Source: Lentisphaerota bacterium (GTDB lineage Bacteria; Verrucomicrobiota; Kiritimatiellia; UBA8416; JAFGIZ01). Taken from it: DNA of 15,481 bases. Position 1 is the first letter of the stretch. Every line of letters starts with the position of its first letter. The stretch is from positions 1 through 15,481 of the forward strand of contig JAFGIZ010000285.1 in NCBI GenBank assembly GCA_016929365.1, given 5' to 3'. Positions 7,099-15,467 of the stretch are shown one piece after another. The position numbers and the translations under genes were made by a program. The notes beneath the pieces are model-generated. The model made no database searches, was not told the origin of the DNA, and worked only from the letters and a program-made list of their open reading frames with translations.

Positions 7099-7845
7099 GT
7101 GAAAACACCGCCTTTCCCATGCACCATGCTGCGGGCGGCTCTGGCCGCGGCCGGGATCCTGGTTCTGGCCGGGTGCCGGACTGCTTCGGAACCGCCGCTT
7201 GAGGACCTGCCCGCCGTGGCGGAAACGCCGGCGCGCGAGGAAACCGTGGCGCTGGGCCCGGGCGACGTGCTGGAGATCAAGTTTTTCTACGCGCCCGAGC
7301 TGGACGACATGCAGACGGTGCGTCCCGACGGCCGGATTTCTTTGCAGCTCGTGGGCGACGTGGACGTGCGCGGACTTTCGCCGGCCGCGTTGCGGGACGC
7401 GCTTAAGAGCCTGTACGAACCGTTCATGGAAAAGGCGGAGATCGCCGTCATCGTCCGGGAGCTGAACAGCCGGGCGGTGTTCGTGGGCGGGGCGGTCAGC
7501 CGTCCCGGGCGCCTCGCGATGCCGGGCCGGCTCACCGTGCTGGGCGCGGTGATCGAGGCCGGCGGCCTGGACAGCGTCACGGCCGATCCCGGAGAAGTGG
7601 CGGTGATCCGTCAACACGGCGCGGCGCCGGCCGTGGAGATCGTGGATTTGCGCGCCGCCCTGGCGGGCGGCGCCCCGCACTACCTGCAGCCCATGGACAT
7701 CGTCTATGTGCCCCGAACGGAGATTGCGAATTTCAACCAGTGGGTTGACCAGCACATCAATCAACTCGTGCCGCAATTCGGGTTTACGTATTTCCGCTCC
7801 TCGAGGGACGGACGTGAATCCATCGGCATCGACACGTCCCGCTGA
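7099..7845 (+). CDS. Wza-like outer-membrane polysaccharide export lipoprotein
   Basis: This is a 248-residue lipoprotein. From GTG 7099 the signal peptide ends in the lipobox Leu-Ala-Gly-Cys with Cys26 as the lipidated residue. A polysaccharide export domain (about 50-125) begins 'LGPGDVLEIKFF', and one SLBB domain (about 126-200) begins 'AVFVGGAVSRPG' and contains 'LGAVIEAGGL'. The C-terminal segment 'FNQWVDQHINQLVP' could form the amphipathic helix that spans the outer membrane in Wza. It would form the export channel across the periplasm and outer membrane. It is shorter than Escherichia coli Wza (about 380 residues), having only one SLBB domain, as in many two-partner EPS systems. The start is set by AAAGGAG at 7087-7093; ATG 7081 is in frame but lacks a ribosome-binding site. 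The chain-length gene follows after 20 bases. Confidence 0.92.
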   Translation: MKTPPFPCTMLRAALAAAGILVLAGCRTASEPPLEDLPAVAETPAREETVALGPGDVLEIKFFYAPELDDMQTVRPDGRISLQLVGDVDVRGLSPAALRDALKSLYEPFMEKAEIAVIVRELNSRAVFVGGAVSRPGRLAMPGRLTVLGAVIEAGGLDSVTADPGEVAVIRQHGAAPAVEIVDLRAALAGGAPHYLQPMDIVYVPRTEIANFNQWVDQHINQLVPQFGFTYFRSSRDGRESIGIDTSR

Positions 7846-7865
7846 TACGCGAAAGGCGGTGCCCC

Positions 7866-9905
7866 ATGCCTGACACGCTCCCCGCACGGCGGACAGCCGT
7901 TTCCGCTCCCGTCCCTGCCGCCGCGCCGGCGGAAAACGTGCCCGGCGCGCTGGCGGAAACGGTGCGGACGTTTTGCTTTGTCATGTTCCGCCACCGGCGC
8001 AAGGCCGCGGCCTTTTTCCTGGCGGTGGTGCTGACCGCGCTGGTGACGCTGCTCTTCATGGGCCGGTCTTATACGTCGGAGGCGCGCCTGTTCCTGCGGC
8101 GCGGCCGCGAGAGCGTGGCGATCGACCCGACGGCGACGACCGGCGGCCCGTTGTACCCGGTAAACCGCGACTGGGAGACCGAGGTTAATTCCGAGCTGGA
8201 GATTCTCAAGAGCCGCGAGCTGGCGGAAACGGTTGTCAGGTCGGTGGGGCCCGCCAGGATCCTGGGCCGGAAGGCCCGCCCCGGGAGCGGGCCGGAAGCG
8301 GCGCAGGCTGTTTTCGGCGACGCGCTGCGGGCGCTGCGGCGCGAGCTCGAGATCGACGTGCACAAAAAGAGCAATATCCTCGCGATCCGTTACACGGCCC
8401 GGGACGCCGGCCTGGCCCGCGAGGTGGTGAGCGGGCTGATCGACGCGTTCCTGGCCAAACACATGGCCGTGCACCAGGCGCCCGGCACGTACGATTTCTT
8501 CCTGGCACAGACGGAGGCGGTGCGCCGCGAGCTGGAGGAGGCGGAAATCGCGCTGCGTAATTTCAAGAACGTGTTCGGCATCGCGTCCCTGGACGAGCAG
8601 CAGAGCCTGGCGCTGGGCCGCGTCCGGCTGCTGCGCGACCGGCTGGAGGAGACCGAGGCCTCGTGGTCGGCGGCGAAAGCGCGGGCGGCGGCCATCGCGG
8701 CCATGCTGGCCGGGGGGGAACCGGGCCGCCGGACGGGGCCGTTGATTGCCGGCGAGACGCGGCGCGACCTGCAGGCGGGGCAGCTCGATGCCCAGGCCGC
8801 GCTGGCGTCGCTGCAGGCGCAGCGCGCGGAACTGAAACAACAGCTTGCCGCCGCCGAGCGCGAGCTGCAGAATCTGAACGACTCCGAAGTGCGGATCCGG
8901 GACCTGGAACGCGAACGCAACCTGCTGACCGCGAAGTACGAGAAGTACACCGACAGCCTGGAACAGGCGCGTATCAATCGCGCGCTGGAACAGCAGAAGA
9001 TCTCCAACATCAGCGTCGTGCAGCCGGCGTTCCTGCCGCTTCAATCCAATCCCCGCGGCCGGCTCCTCAAAATGATCCTGGCCGTGCTCCTGGGCGGCGC
9101 CGGCGCGGTCGGCATCGCGTTTCTGGGGGAATCGCTCGACCACAGTCTCAAGCGGCCGGACGATGTCGAGGCGTACCTGGGGCTGACGATGCTCAGCGCC
9201 GTGCCCTGGATCGAGGGCGGGCGCCTGCATCCGGTGCCGGCGGGTGCGGCGGTGATGGACGGCGCGCCGGCGGAAAGCTGGCGAACGCCGCCGCACGGCG
9301 TGGAAGCGTTCGAAATCCTGGGCGACCGGATTCTGCGCGATCTGACGCCGGCCCTGGTGCCGCCGGTGATTCTGGGGGTGACCAGCTGCCGCGAAGGCGA
9401 GGGCGTCACCGGCACGGCGGCGAACCTGGCCCTGACGCTGGCGCGTCTGCGGCGGGAGGCGCAGGTCCTGTACGTGGATGCAAACCCCGCGGTGCCGCCC
9501 GGCGCGCGGGCGTTCGGGTTGCGCGGGGCGGGCGCCGTGGAGATTGCGATCGACGACCGCGGGCGCACGGTGGCCGCGGAACGGCGCCTGCAGGATGCCG
9601 CGGAGGCGCCCGCGGACGGCGCGCCGTCCGTGCCCGCGCTGTACGACCGCTGGATGCCCTTGATCCGCAAGCGCGATTACGGGTTCGTGGTGTTCGATCT
9701 GCCGCCGTTGCGGGAAGAGCGCTCGGCGATGCACCTGGGCGGATCGATGGACGGGGTGATCGTGACCGTGGAGGCCGAGCGGGTCCGCCGCGAGATTGTG
9801 CAGCGGGGCGTCGCGCTGTTGCGCGAGACCAAGACGCACATCGTCGGCGTGTGCCTGAACAAGCGGCGTTTTCATGTGCCGGAGTGGGTGTATCGGAGGC
9901 TGTAG
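7866..9905 (+). CDS. Wzz/GumC-like chain-length protein with a degenerate tyrosine-kinase domain
   Basis: The 679-residue protein has a Wzz domain with a first membrane helix at about 47-65, a long periplasmic coiled-coil region (about 215-390) rich in Glu, Arg and Leu, a 'PLQSNPRG' Pro-rich motif and a second helix at about 403-420. A CpsD/Wzc-like ATPase domain runs from about 480 to the end. Its Walker A is altered: where active kinases have GEGKST, this one reads GEGVTG (511-516), so the ATP-binding Lys is Val514. Asp538 of Walker A' and Asp611 of Walker B are kept. The C-terminus has one Tyr and not the usual tyrosine cluster. It should still control polymer length and couple to the Wza-like protein, but probably does not autophosphorylate. 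AAAGG at 7852-7856 supports ATG 7866. Confidence 0.9.
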   Translation: MPDTLPARRTAVSAPVPAAAPAENVPGALAETVRTFCFVMFRHRRKAAAFFLAVVLTALVTLLFMGRSYTSEARLFLRRGRESVAIDPTATTGGPLYPVNRDWETEVNSELEILKSRELAETVVRSVGPARILGRKARPGSGPEAAQAVFGDALRALRRELEIDVHKKSNILAIRYTARDAGLAREVVSGLIDAFLAKHMAVHQAPGTYDFFLAQTEAVRRELEEAEIALRNFKNVFGIASLDEQQSLALGRVRLLRDRLEETEASWSAAKARAAAIAAMLAGGEPGRRTGPLIAGETRRDLQAGQLDAQAALASLQAQRAELKQQLAAAERELQNLNDSEVRIRDLERERNLLTAKYEKYTDSLEQARINRALEQQKISNISVVQPAFLPLQSNPRGRLLKMILAVLLGGAGAVGIAFLGESLDHSLKRPDDVEAYLGLTMLSAVPWIEGGRLHPVPAGAAVMDGAPAESWRTPPHGVEAFEILGDRILRDLTPALVPPVILGVTSCREGEGVTGTAANLALTLARLRREAQVLYVDANPAVPPGARAFGLRGAGAVEIAIDDRGRTVAAERRLQDAAEAPADGAPSVPALYDRWMPLIRKRDYGFVVFDLPPLREERSAMHLGGSMDGVIVTVEAERVRREIVQRGVALLRETKTHIVGVCLNKRRFHVPEWVYRRL

Positions 9906-9908
9906 GAC

Positions 9909-9941
9909 GGCCGGGCCGGGAATCGCAACCGGGAACCGGCC
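9909..9941 (+). other. Inverted repeat in the gap before the sugar transferase gene
   Basis: The 84-base gap 9906-9989 holds two copies of GGCCGG (9909-9914 and 9914-9919), either of which can pair with CCGGCC at 9936-9941. An alternative 7-bp pairing joins CGCAACC (9924-9930) and GGTTGCG (9952-9958). No T-run follows, so a classical intrinsic terminator is not supported. I see no clear promoter in this gap. Confidence 0.2.
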
Positions 9942-9989
9942 AGGGCTGACGGGTTGCGGGCGGCGCGAGGACAGCGAAAGCGTGTTACC

Positions 9990-11225
9990 ATGGTGGCGGT
10001 GCTGAAACATCGGGAGTTGAATCCGTTTGCGGCCGGCCGGCGCGACGCGCGGTCGGGGCTGCACGGCGAAGAGGATTTCCGCGCGGTGATCGAGCGGGAG
10101 CGCTACCGCTCCGACCGGAACCGGCATGTGTTTTCAGTCGTGGTCTTCGAATTCGGTCCGTCCCGCCGGCGGCAGGACGCCTGGCGGGGGGCCGAGGCGC
10201 TGGCCGGGTCGGTGCGTTGCACGGATGAAGTCGGCTGGCTGAGCCGCACGGCGATCGGCGTGATGCTGCCGGAAACCGCGCCGCCCGGCGCGATGCGTTT
10301 CTGCGAGAAGGCGTCGCTGAAGATGGCGGAGCGCGGGGTGCGCGCGCACTGCCGGGTGTACACGTACCCGGCCGTCGACGCGTTGACGGACGACGAAGAA
10401 GACCACCGCCAGCTCTGGATGGACGGCATGGTGGGGCCCGAAACGGCAGGCGGGATGGAGGCGTGGACGCGCACCGCCGGCGGGCTGCCGCTGTTTGATT
10501 GCGTGACGTGTCACGGGGCGCCGCTGCCGGCGGGGGCCCGGGGCGAAACCGAGGCCGAGCGGATGTTCGACACGCCGCTGCCGTTGTGGAAGCGCGCCGT
10601 GGACGTGGCGGGCGCGCTGGCGGGCCTGGTCCTGCTGGCGCCGCTTTTGATTGTGATCGCGGCGCTGATCAGGCGTCAGTCGCGCGGGCCCGCGATTTTT
10701 GCGCAGGAGCGGATCGGCCGCGGCGGCCGGCCGTTTCGCTGCTACAAGTTCCGGACGATGGAGACGGCCAGCGACGATACGCCGCATCGCCGGCACGTCC
10801 GGCGCCTCGTGGAGACGGATGCGCCGCTGACGAAGCTGGACGACAGCCGCGATCCGCGCCTGATTCCGCTGGGGCGCTGGCTGCGGCGTTCGGGGCTGGA
10901 CGAGCTGCCGCAACTGGTCAACGTCCTCAAGGGCGACATGAGCCTGATCGGGCCGCGCCCCTGCATCCCGTACGAGTACGAGGTCTTCCGGCGCTGGCAG
11001 CGCCAGCGCAACGACGCGACACCGGGGCTGACCGGCCTCTGGCAGGTCAGCGGCAAGAACCGGACCACGTTCAACGAGATGATGCGCCTGGACGTGCGCT
11101 ACGCGCGGGCGCGTTCGGTGTGGCTGGACATCTGTATTCTGTTCCGGACGATTCCGCTTGTATGCGGTCAGATGCTGCGCCGCCGCCCGGGGGACGGCGG
11201 GGCCGGCCCCGGCGCCGGGCGGTGA
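9990..11225 (+). CDS. Initiating phosphoglycosyl transferase (bacterial sugar transferase) with a degenerate GGDEF-like N-terminus
   Basis: This 411-residue protein would transfer a sugar-1-phosphate from a nucleotide sugar to undecaprenyl phosphate, the first step of repeat-unit assembly. The C-terminal half (198-395) is a complete monotopic transferase: 'PLWKRAVDV', one membrane-inserted helix (about 206-225), 'CYKFRTM', 'LDELPQLVNVLKGDMSLIGPRP' and 'PGLTGLWQVSGK'. The N-terminal part (about 27-130) has the strand and helix pattern of a GGDEF domain, with 'FSVVVFEFG' and then 'TDEVGWLSRTAIGVMLPET' at 78-96. The position of the GGDEF loop reads LSRTA, so it cannot be a diguanylate cyclase. 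It could be a folded regulatory or c-di-GMP-sensing remnant. ATG 9990 is preferred, with only weak GAAAG upstream; TTG 9954 is in frame. It overlaps the next gene by 4 bases. Confidence 0.9.
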   Translation: MVAVLKHRELNPFAAGRRDARSGLHGEEDFRAVIERERYRSDRNRHVFSVVVFEFGPSRRRQDAWRGAEALAGSVRCTDEVGWLSRTAIGVMLPETAPPGAMRFCEKASLKMAERGVRAHCRVYTYPAVDALTDDEEDHRQLWMDGMVGPETAGGMEAWTRTAGGLPLFDCVTCHGAPLPAGARGETEAERMFDTPLPLWKRAVDVAGALAGLVLLAPLLIVIAALIRRQSRGPAIFAQERIGRGGRPFRCYKFRTMETASDDTPHRRHVRRLVETDAPLTKLDDSRDPRLIPLGRWLRRSGLDELPQLVNVLKGDMSLIGPRPCIPYEYEVFRRWQRQRNDATPGLTGLWQVSGKNRTTFNEMMRLDVRYARARSVWLDICILFRTIPLVCGQMLRRRPGDGGAGPGAGR

Positions 11226-12247
11226 ACGGCCGGACCCCCATCGATCCCCGGGCGCATACCGGGTGGGACGAGGCGCTCCCTCCCGATGCCGACGTGTTTC
11301 ATACCTTGGGCTGGGCCCGTGTGCTGGCCGAAACGTACGGATACCGTCCCGTCTACTGGACGGCGGACGGCGCGGGTCCGGACCGCGGCGTATTGCCGAT
11401 GATGGAGGTGCGCAGCGCGTTGACGGGACGGCGGGGCGTCTCGCTGCCCTTTACCGATTGCTGCCGCGCCGCGGGCCCGGGCGGGGCCGCGGACCTGCTG
11501 GACGACATCAAAGCCTGGGGCCGCCGGTCCGGGTGGCGGCTTGCCGAGTGGCGCGGCGCCGCGCCCGGCGGGGACGCAATCCCGGCCTGCGAATTCCTGC
11601 GCTACACGCTGGATCTGCGCGGCGGGGCGGAGGGGGTGCTGCGCGGGGCCGATCAGAATACCCGGCGCAACCTGCGCAAGGCGGAACGGGCGGGGGTGCG
11701 GGTCGAGGCGGCGGGGACACCGGAGGCCATGGCGTTATTCGTGCGGCTGAATGCCGTGACGCGGCGGCGGCACGGGCTGCCGCCCCAGCCGCGGCGTTTT
11801 TTCGAGATGCTGCAGACGCACCTGGTACGCCCGGGCGCGGGGCGGCTGGCGCTGGCCTGGCGCGGCCGGGAGCCGGTGGCGGGCGCAATATTTCTTCATT
11901 TCCGCGGGCGGGCGGTGTACAAATACGGCGCGTCGGCGGAGACGCGCGGCGGCGTGCCGGGCGCCAACCCGGCGTTGCTGGCGGACGCGATCCGGTGGTA
12001 CGCGGCGCGGGGCGCGGAGCGCCTCGACCTGGGACGCGTGTGGCCGGGGAACACGGGGTTGCGGCGTTACAAGCGCGGGTGGGGCGGGGAGGAGGAGCGG
12101 CTGGCCTATTATCGTTACGCGTTCAGGCGCGGCACGTTCGTGACGGGCGCGCCCCCCGTGGCGGGGCGGCATAACGCGCTGTTTCGGAGGATGCCGGTGT
12201 GGCTGTTGCGCGCCGTCGGCCGCGCGGCGTACCGGCACATGGGATAA
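11222..12247 (+). CDS. FemAB-like GNAT-fold acyltransferase, first copy
   Basis: This is a 341-residue FemAB-type protein with two GNAT-like halves. The C-terminal half has 'RNLRKAERAGV', 'RRHGLPPQP', 'YKYGASAE' and 'DLGRVWPGNTGLRRYKRGWGG', typical of FemAB-related proteins of EPS and exosortase loci. FemAB enzymes move aminoacyl groups from tRNA to peptidoglycan precursors, but members in EPS loci may acylate sugars; the substrate here is unknown. GTG 11222 overlaps the stop of the sugar transferase gene (GTGA), which implies translational coupling. The ribosome-binding site is weak. A related copy lies at 13182-14237, and the deacetylase gene sits between the two. Both copies end in a similar Tyr-Arg-His-(Met or Ile)-Gly. 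Confidence 0.85.
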   Translation: MNGRTPIDPRAHTGWDEALPPDADVFHTLGWARVLAETYGYRPVYWTADGAGPDRGVLPMMEVRSALTGRRGVSLPFTDCCRAAGPGGAADLLDDIKAWGRRSGWRLAEWRGAAPGGDAIPACEFLRYTLDLRGGAEGVLRGADQNTRRNLRKAERAGVRVEAAGTPEAMALFVRLNAVTRRRHGLPPQPRRFFEMLQTHLVRPGAGRLALAWRGREPVAGAIFLHFRGRAVYKYGASAETRGGVPGANPALLADAIRWYAARGAERLDLGRVWPGNTGLRRYKRGWGGEEERLAYYRYAFRRGTFVTGAPPVAGRHNALFRRMPVWLLRAVGRAAYRHMG

Positions 12248-12252
12248 AGGGT

Positions 12253-13185
12253 ATGCGAAGCGCAACACTGTACTATCAGCTCAAGCCCTGCATTCCGCGG
12301 GCCGCGCAGATCTGGCTGCGGCGCGGGTATGCGCGGATCCAGCGCCGCCGGCACGCCGCTAGCTGGCCCGTCGATCCGGAAAGCGCGCGGGTTCCCGCCG
12401 ACTGGCCCGGCTGGCCGGACGGAAAGCGGTTCGGCCTGGTGTTGACGCACGACGTGGACACGGCCCGCGGCGTCGCACGCTGCGCGCGCGTCATGGCCCT
12501 GGAGCGCGAGCTGGGCTTCCGCTCGTCGTTCAACCTGGTGCCCGAGCGCTACGCGCTGCCGGCCGGACTGCGGCGCGAGATCGAGGCGGCCGGTTACGAG
12601 GTCGGGGTGCACGGGTTGAAACACGACGGCAAACTCTACCGCTCGCGCAGGGTCTTCGCCGCGCGCGCCGCGCGCATCAACGGGTATCTGCAGGCCTGGG
12701 GCGCGGCGGGGTTCCGGTCGCCGGCGATGCATCACCGGCTGGACTGGCTGGGCGCGCTCGACATGGCGTACGACGCCTCCACGTTCGATACCGACCCGTT
12801 CGAACCGCAACAGGATCCGGCGCGCACCGTTTTTCCTTTCCGTGTGCCGCGCGCGGACGGACGTCCGGGTTTCATCGAGCTGCCCTACACGCTGCCGCAG
12901 GACTCGACGCTGTTCATCCTGCTGCGCGAAACGACGCTCGATATCTGGATGCGCAAACTCGAATGGATCCGGGAACGCGGGGGCATGGCCCTGGTGATTG
13001 CCCATCCGGACTACATGCGCTGGGCTGACGGGAGCGGCGCGCCGGACGAGTATCCCGCCGAACTGTACGAGGCCTTTCTGCGCGCCGTGCGGCGTTACGC
13101 GGGGGAATACTGGCACGGTCTGCCGCGCGAGCTCACGCAGTATCTGGACGCGCGCGGGTACGGGTTCAAGGAGCACGAAGCATGA
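12253..13185 (+). CDS. Polysaccharide deacetylase-like protein (NodB-homology, CE4 type)
   Basis: The protein has about 310 residues from ATG 12253. It has the NodB features: 'LTHDVD' with Asp67 and Asp69 near the metal site, His120 and His124 in 'GVHGLKH' as the metal-binding H-x3-H, 'GFRSP' (Arg155, Pro157), and a late 'IAHPDYM' that could supply the final His. It could remove N- or O-acetyl groups from the polysaccharide made by this locus. No signal peptide is evident, so it may act in the cytoplasm on lipid-linked intermediates. AAAGGG at 12246-12251 is unusually close to the ATG (1-2 bases). A frame-preserving ATG at 12199 would overlap the previous gene by 49 bases. The next gene starts inside its stop codon (ATGA). 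Confidence 0.85.
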   Translation: MRSATLYYQLKPCIPRAAQIWLRRGYARIQRRRHAASWPVDPESARVPADWPGWPDGKRFGLVLTHDVDTARGVARCARVMALERELGFRSSFNLVPERYALPAGLRREIEAAGYEVGVHGLKHDGKLYRSRRVFAARAARINGYLQAWGAAGFRSPAMHHRLDWLGALDMAYDASTFDTDPFEPQQDPARTVFPFRVPRADGRPGFIELPYTLPQDSTLFILLRETTLDIWMRKLEWIRERGGMALVIAHPDYMRWADGSGAPDEYPAELYEAFLRAVRRYAGEYWHGLPRELTQYLDARGYGFKEHEA

Positions 13186-14237
13186 GCGGCGGCGTCAGCG
13201 TGATCGACGGTTCGCGAGACGCCCGCTGGGCGGCGTTCACGGAGGCGCACCCGGACGCGACGCTGTACCATACGCCGCACTGGCAGGCGGTGGTGCGGGA
13301 CACCTACGGGTACGAGCCGCTGGCGTTCGTGGTGCGGGACGCGGACGGCGCTGTGCGGTCGGGGATCCCGGTTTTCCTGGTCCGTTCGTGTCTGACCGGC
13401 CGGCGGCTGGTGGCGCTGGCTTTCTCGGATTACTGCGATCCGTTGCTCGGCCGTGCGGACGATCTCGATCCGCTGCTGGAGCGCATGCGCGCGGAGGCCG
13501 CCCGGCGCAGGGCGACGCTGGAGATCCGGGTACGCGACGGCGCCTGGCTGGGAGCGCGGCCGGACTTTGCCGCGGAAGCGCGCTATCTGAATCATGTGAT
13601 CGACCTGACGCCGGGGCGGGACGCCGTACGTCGCGGGTTGAGCCGCAACGTGCGTTACAATATCCGGCGTTCGGAGAGAACGGCGCTCGATGCGCGCGCG
13701 GCCGGTCAGGAGGCGGACATGCGGGCGTTCTTCGATCTGTATGTCGGCACGCGGCGCGAACACGGTCTGCCGCCGCAGCCGTATGCGTTTTTCCGGAACC
13801 TGTGGCGCCGGATCGGAACGCAACAGGGATTGCGTCTGTTCCTGGCGTGTGTCGGCGACCGTCCGGTGGCCGGGTCGCTGGGCGTGGTGTACAAGACAAC
13901 GTTTTATGCCCTGTATGCGGCCTCCCGGCGGGATGCCTTGCGGTTGCGCCCGAATCATCTGCTCTATTGGCACGAGGTCCGCCTGGCTCTCGATACCGGG
14001 CTGACGCGCTATGACCTGGGACGGACGGCCGCGGGCAACGCGGGGTTGCGGCAGTTCAAGCAAGCGTGGGGGGCGGCGGAGCGGCCGATTACGCACGGCT
14101 ACTGGCCCCCCGGCGGGCGGCGGGTCGGGATCAACCGGGGGGGCGGCGCGGGGAGCTGGGTGCGCGCCGTCGTGCGGCGGACGCCGCGCCCGGTCCTGCG
14201 CTGGGCCGGGGCCCGCCTGTACCGGCATATCGGGTAG
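13182..14237 (+). CDS. FemAB-like GNAT-fold acyltransferase, second copy
   Basis: This 351-residue paralogue of the protein encoded at 11222-12247 shares 'TYGY' near the N-terminus, 'LTGRR' and 'HGLPPQP'. It also has 'AGNAGLRQFKQAWG' where the first copy has 'PGNTGLRRYKRGWG', and the same Tyr-Arg-His ending. The central 'NVRYNIRRSERTAL' corresponds to 'NTRRNLRKAERAGV'. AAGGAG at 13168-13173 lies 8 bases from ATG 13182, and the ATGA overlap with the deacetylase stop suggests coupled translation. The two copies are clearly diverged rather than recent duplicates, so they may use different acceptors or donors. As with the first copy, an acyl or aminoacyl transfer role in polysaccharide modification is inferred. 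Confidence 0.85.
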   Translation: MSGGVSVIDGSRDARWAAFTEAHPDATLYHTPHWQAVVRDTYGYEPLAFVVRDADGAVRSGIPVFLVRSCLTGRRLVALAFSDYCDPLLGRADDLDPLLERMRAEAARRRATLEIRVRDGAWLGARPDFAAEARYLNHVIDLTPGRDAVRRGLSRNVRYNIRRSERTALDARAAGQEADMRAFFDLYVGTRREHGLPPQPYAFFRNLWRRIGTQQGLRLFLACVGDRPVAGSLGVVYKTTFYALYAASRRDALRLRPNHLLYWHEVRLALDTGLTRYDLGRTAAGNAGLRQFKQAWGAAERPITHGYWPPGGRRVGINRGGGAGSWVRAVVRRTPRPVLRWAGARLYRHIG

Positions 14238-14243
14238 GGGACG

Positions 14244-15467
14244 ATGCGCGGATACAACATAAACGGGAACGGACGGCGCCCGCGGGTCTGCGTCTTGCGG
14301 CACGGCTATTACCCCGCGGACGTGCGGGTGTACAAGGAAGTCCGCGCGCTGGTCGAAGCCGGCATGGACGTGGACGTCATTTGCCTGCGGGAACGGGGCG
14401 AAGCGCGGCGCGAAACCATTGACGGGATTTCCGTGTGCCGCCTGGCGCATGCGCATCGGCGCGGGTCGCGCCTGCGGTACGTCTACCAGTACGGGCTCTC
14501 CGTTGTACTGATGTTCGGGATGGTCACGTGGCGGGCGTTGCGGCGCCGTTACGCGGTCATCCAGGTCAACACCATGCCGGATGCGCTGGTCTTTACCACG
14601 GTGATCGCACGCCTCTTCGGCACGCGCATCCTGCTGGATATGCACGAGCCGATGCCCGAGCTGTTCATGGCCAAGTACGGGGCGGACGATTCCCTCTTTT
14701 TCATCCGGCTGCAGGTCTGGATTGAGCAGGCGGCCATGCGCTATGCGGACGGGGTGTTGACCGTCAACGACACGATCCGGCGCCGGTTTATCGAACGCGG
14801 CGCGGCGGCAGCGAAGATCCGGGTGGTACGCAACGTGCCGGGCGAGCGTTTTGCCGGCGCGCCCACGGCGGCGGGGCCGCGGGGGGCGGAATTCCGCCTG
14901 GTGACGCACGGCACGCTGCAGCCGCGGTACGGGCAGGACGTGGTGATCCGGGCTTTGCCGCGCCTGGTGGACGCGATTCCGGGCATTCGCCTGACCATCA
15001 TCGGAGACGGCGAGACGCGGCCGGAGCTGGAGGCGCTGGCCCGCGAGCTGGGATGCGCCGACGCGGTCGCGTTCCGGGGGCACGTGCCGTTCGCCGCGGT
15101 GCCGGCGGCATTGGCGGGGGCCGACGCGGGGCTGGTGACGCTGATGCCGTCTCCGTTCGCGGATTTGTGTCAGCCGAACAAGCTGTTCGAGTACGCGGCC
15201 CTGCGGATTCCCGTTGTCGCGGCCCGGTTCCCGGCCATCGAGGAAATGTTCGACGACACGTGTCTGACGTTTTTCCGGGCGGGCGACGCGGAGGACCTCT
15301 GCCGCGCGATCCGCGAGGTGCGGGCCGACCCGGAAGGGGCGCGGAAAAAGGCGGAGAACGCGTACCGGCGTTACGAGCCCGTGCGCTGGCAGGCGGCGAA
15401 GGCGGATTACCTGGCGGCGGTGCGGGCGCTCATGCCGGAACGGAACGCAGAGGGACATGCAGGCTAA
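14244..15467 (+). CDS. GT4-type glycosyltransferase
   Basis: This 407-residue glycosyltransferase has a GT-B fold. The N-terminal half contains 'HGYYPADVRVYKE' and 'LLDMHEPMPE' (Asp132, His134, Glu135), and the C-terminal half has 'HGTLQPRYGQDVVIRALPRL', 'GDGETRPELEALA' and the nucleotide-sugar-binding 'QPNKLFEYAA' with Glu316. It would add a sugar to the growing lipid-linked repeat from a nucleotide sugar at the cytoplasmic face of the membrane. The specific sugar cannot be read from sequence. TAGGGG at 14235-14240, which includes the stop of the preceding gene, is the ribosome-binding site, 3 bases from ATG 14244, so it is short-spaced and probably coupled. It ends 14 bases before the end of the window and probably overlaps the next gene. 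Confidence 0.92.
   Translation: MRGYNINGNGRRPRVCVLRHGYYPADVRVYKEVRALVEAGMDVDVICLRERGEARRETIDGISVCRLAHAHRRGSRLRYVYQYGLSVVLMFGMVTWRALRRRYAVIQVNTMPDALVFTTVIARLFGTRILLDMHEPMPELFMAKYGADDSLFFIRLQVWIEQAAMRYADGVLTVNDTIRRRFIERGAAAAKIRVVRNVPGERFAGAPTAAGPRGAEFRLVTHGTLQPRYGQDVVIRALPRLVDAIPGIRLTIIGDGETRPELEALARELGCADAVAFRGHVPFAAVPAALAGADAGLVTLMPSPFADLCQPNKLFEYAALRIPVVAARFPAIEEMFDDTCLTFFRAGDAEDLCRAIREVRADPEGARKKAENAYRRYEPVRWQAAKADYLAAVRALMPERNAEGHAG

Noticed and set aside
3921..7280. A 1119-residue open frame on the minus strand across DH-PPTase and the prenyl synthase genes
   Set aside because: It is Arg/Pro/Ala-rich without a recognisable domain and runs opposite to genes with clear motifs. Such long shadow frames are expected in GC-rich DNA.
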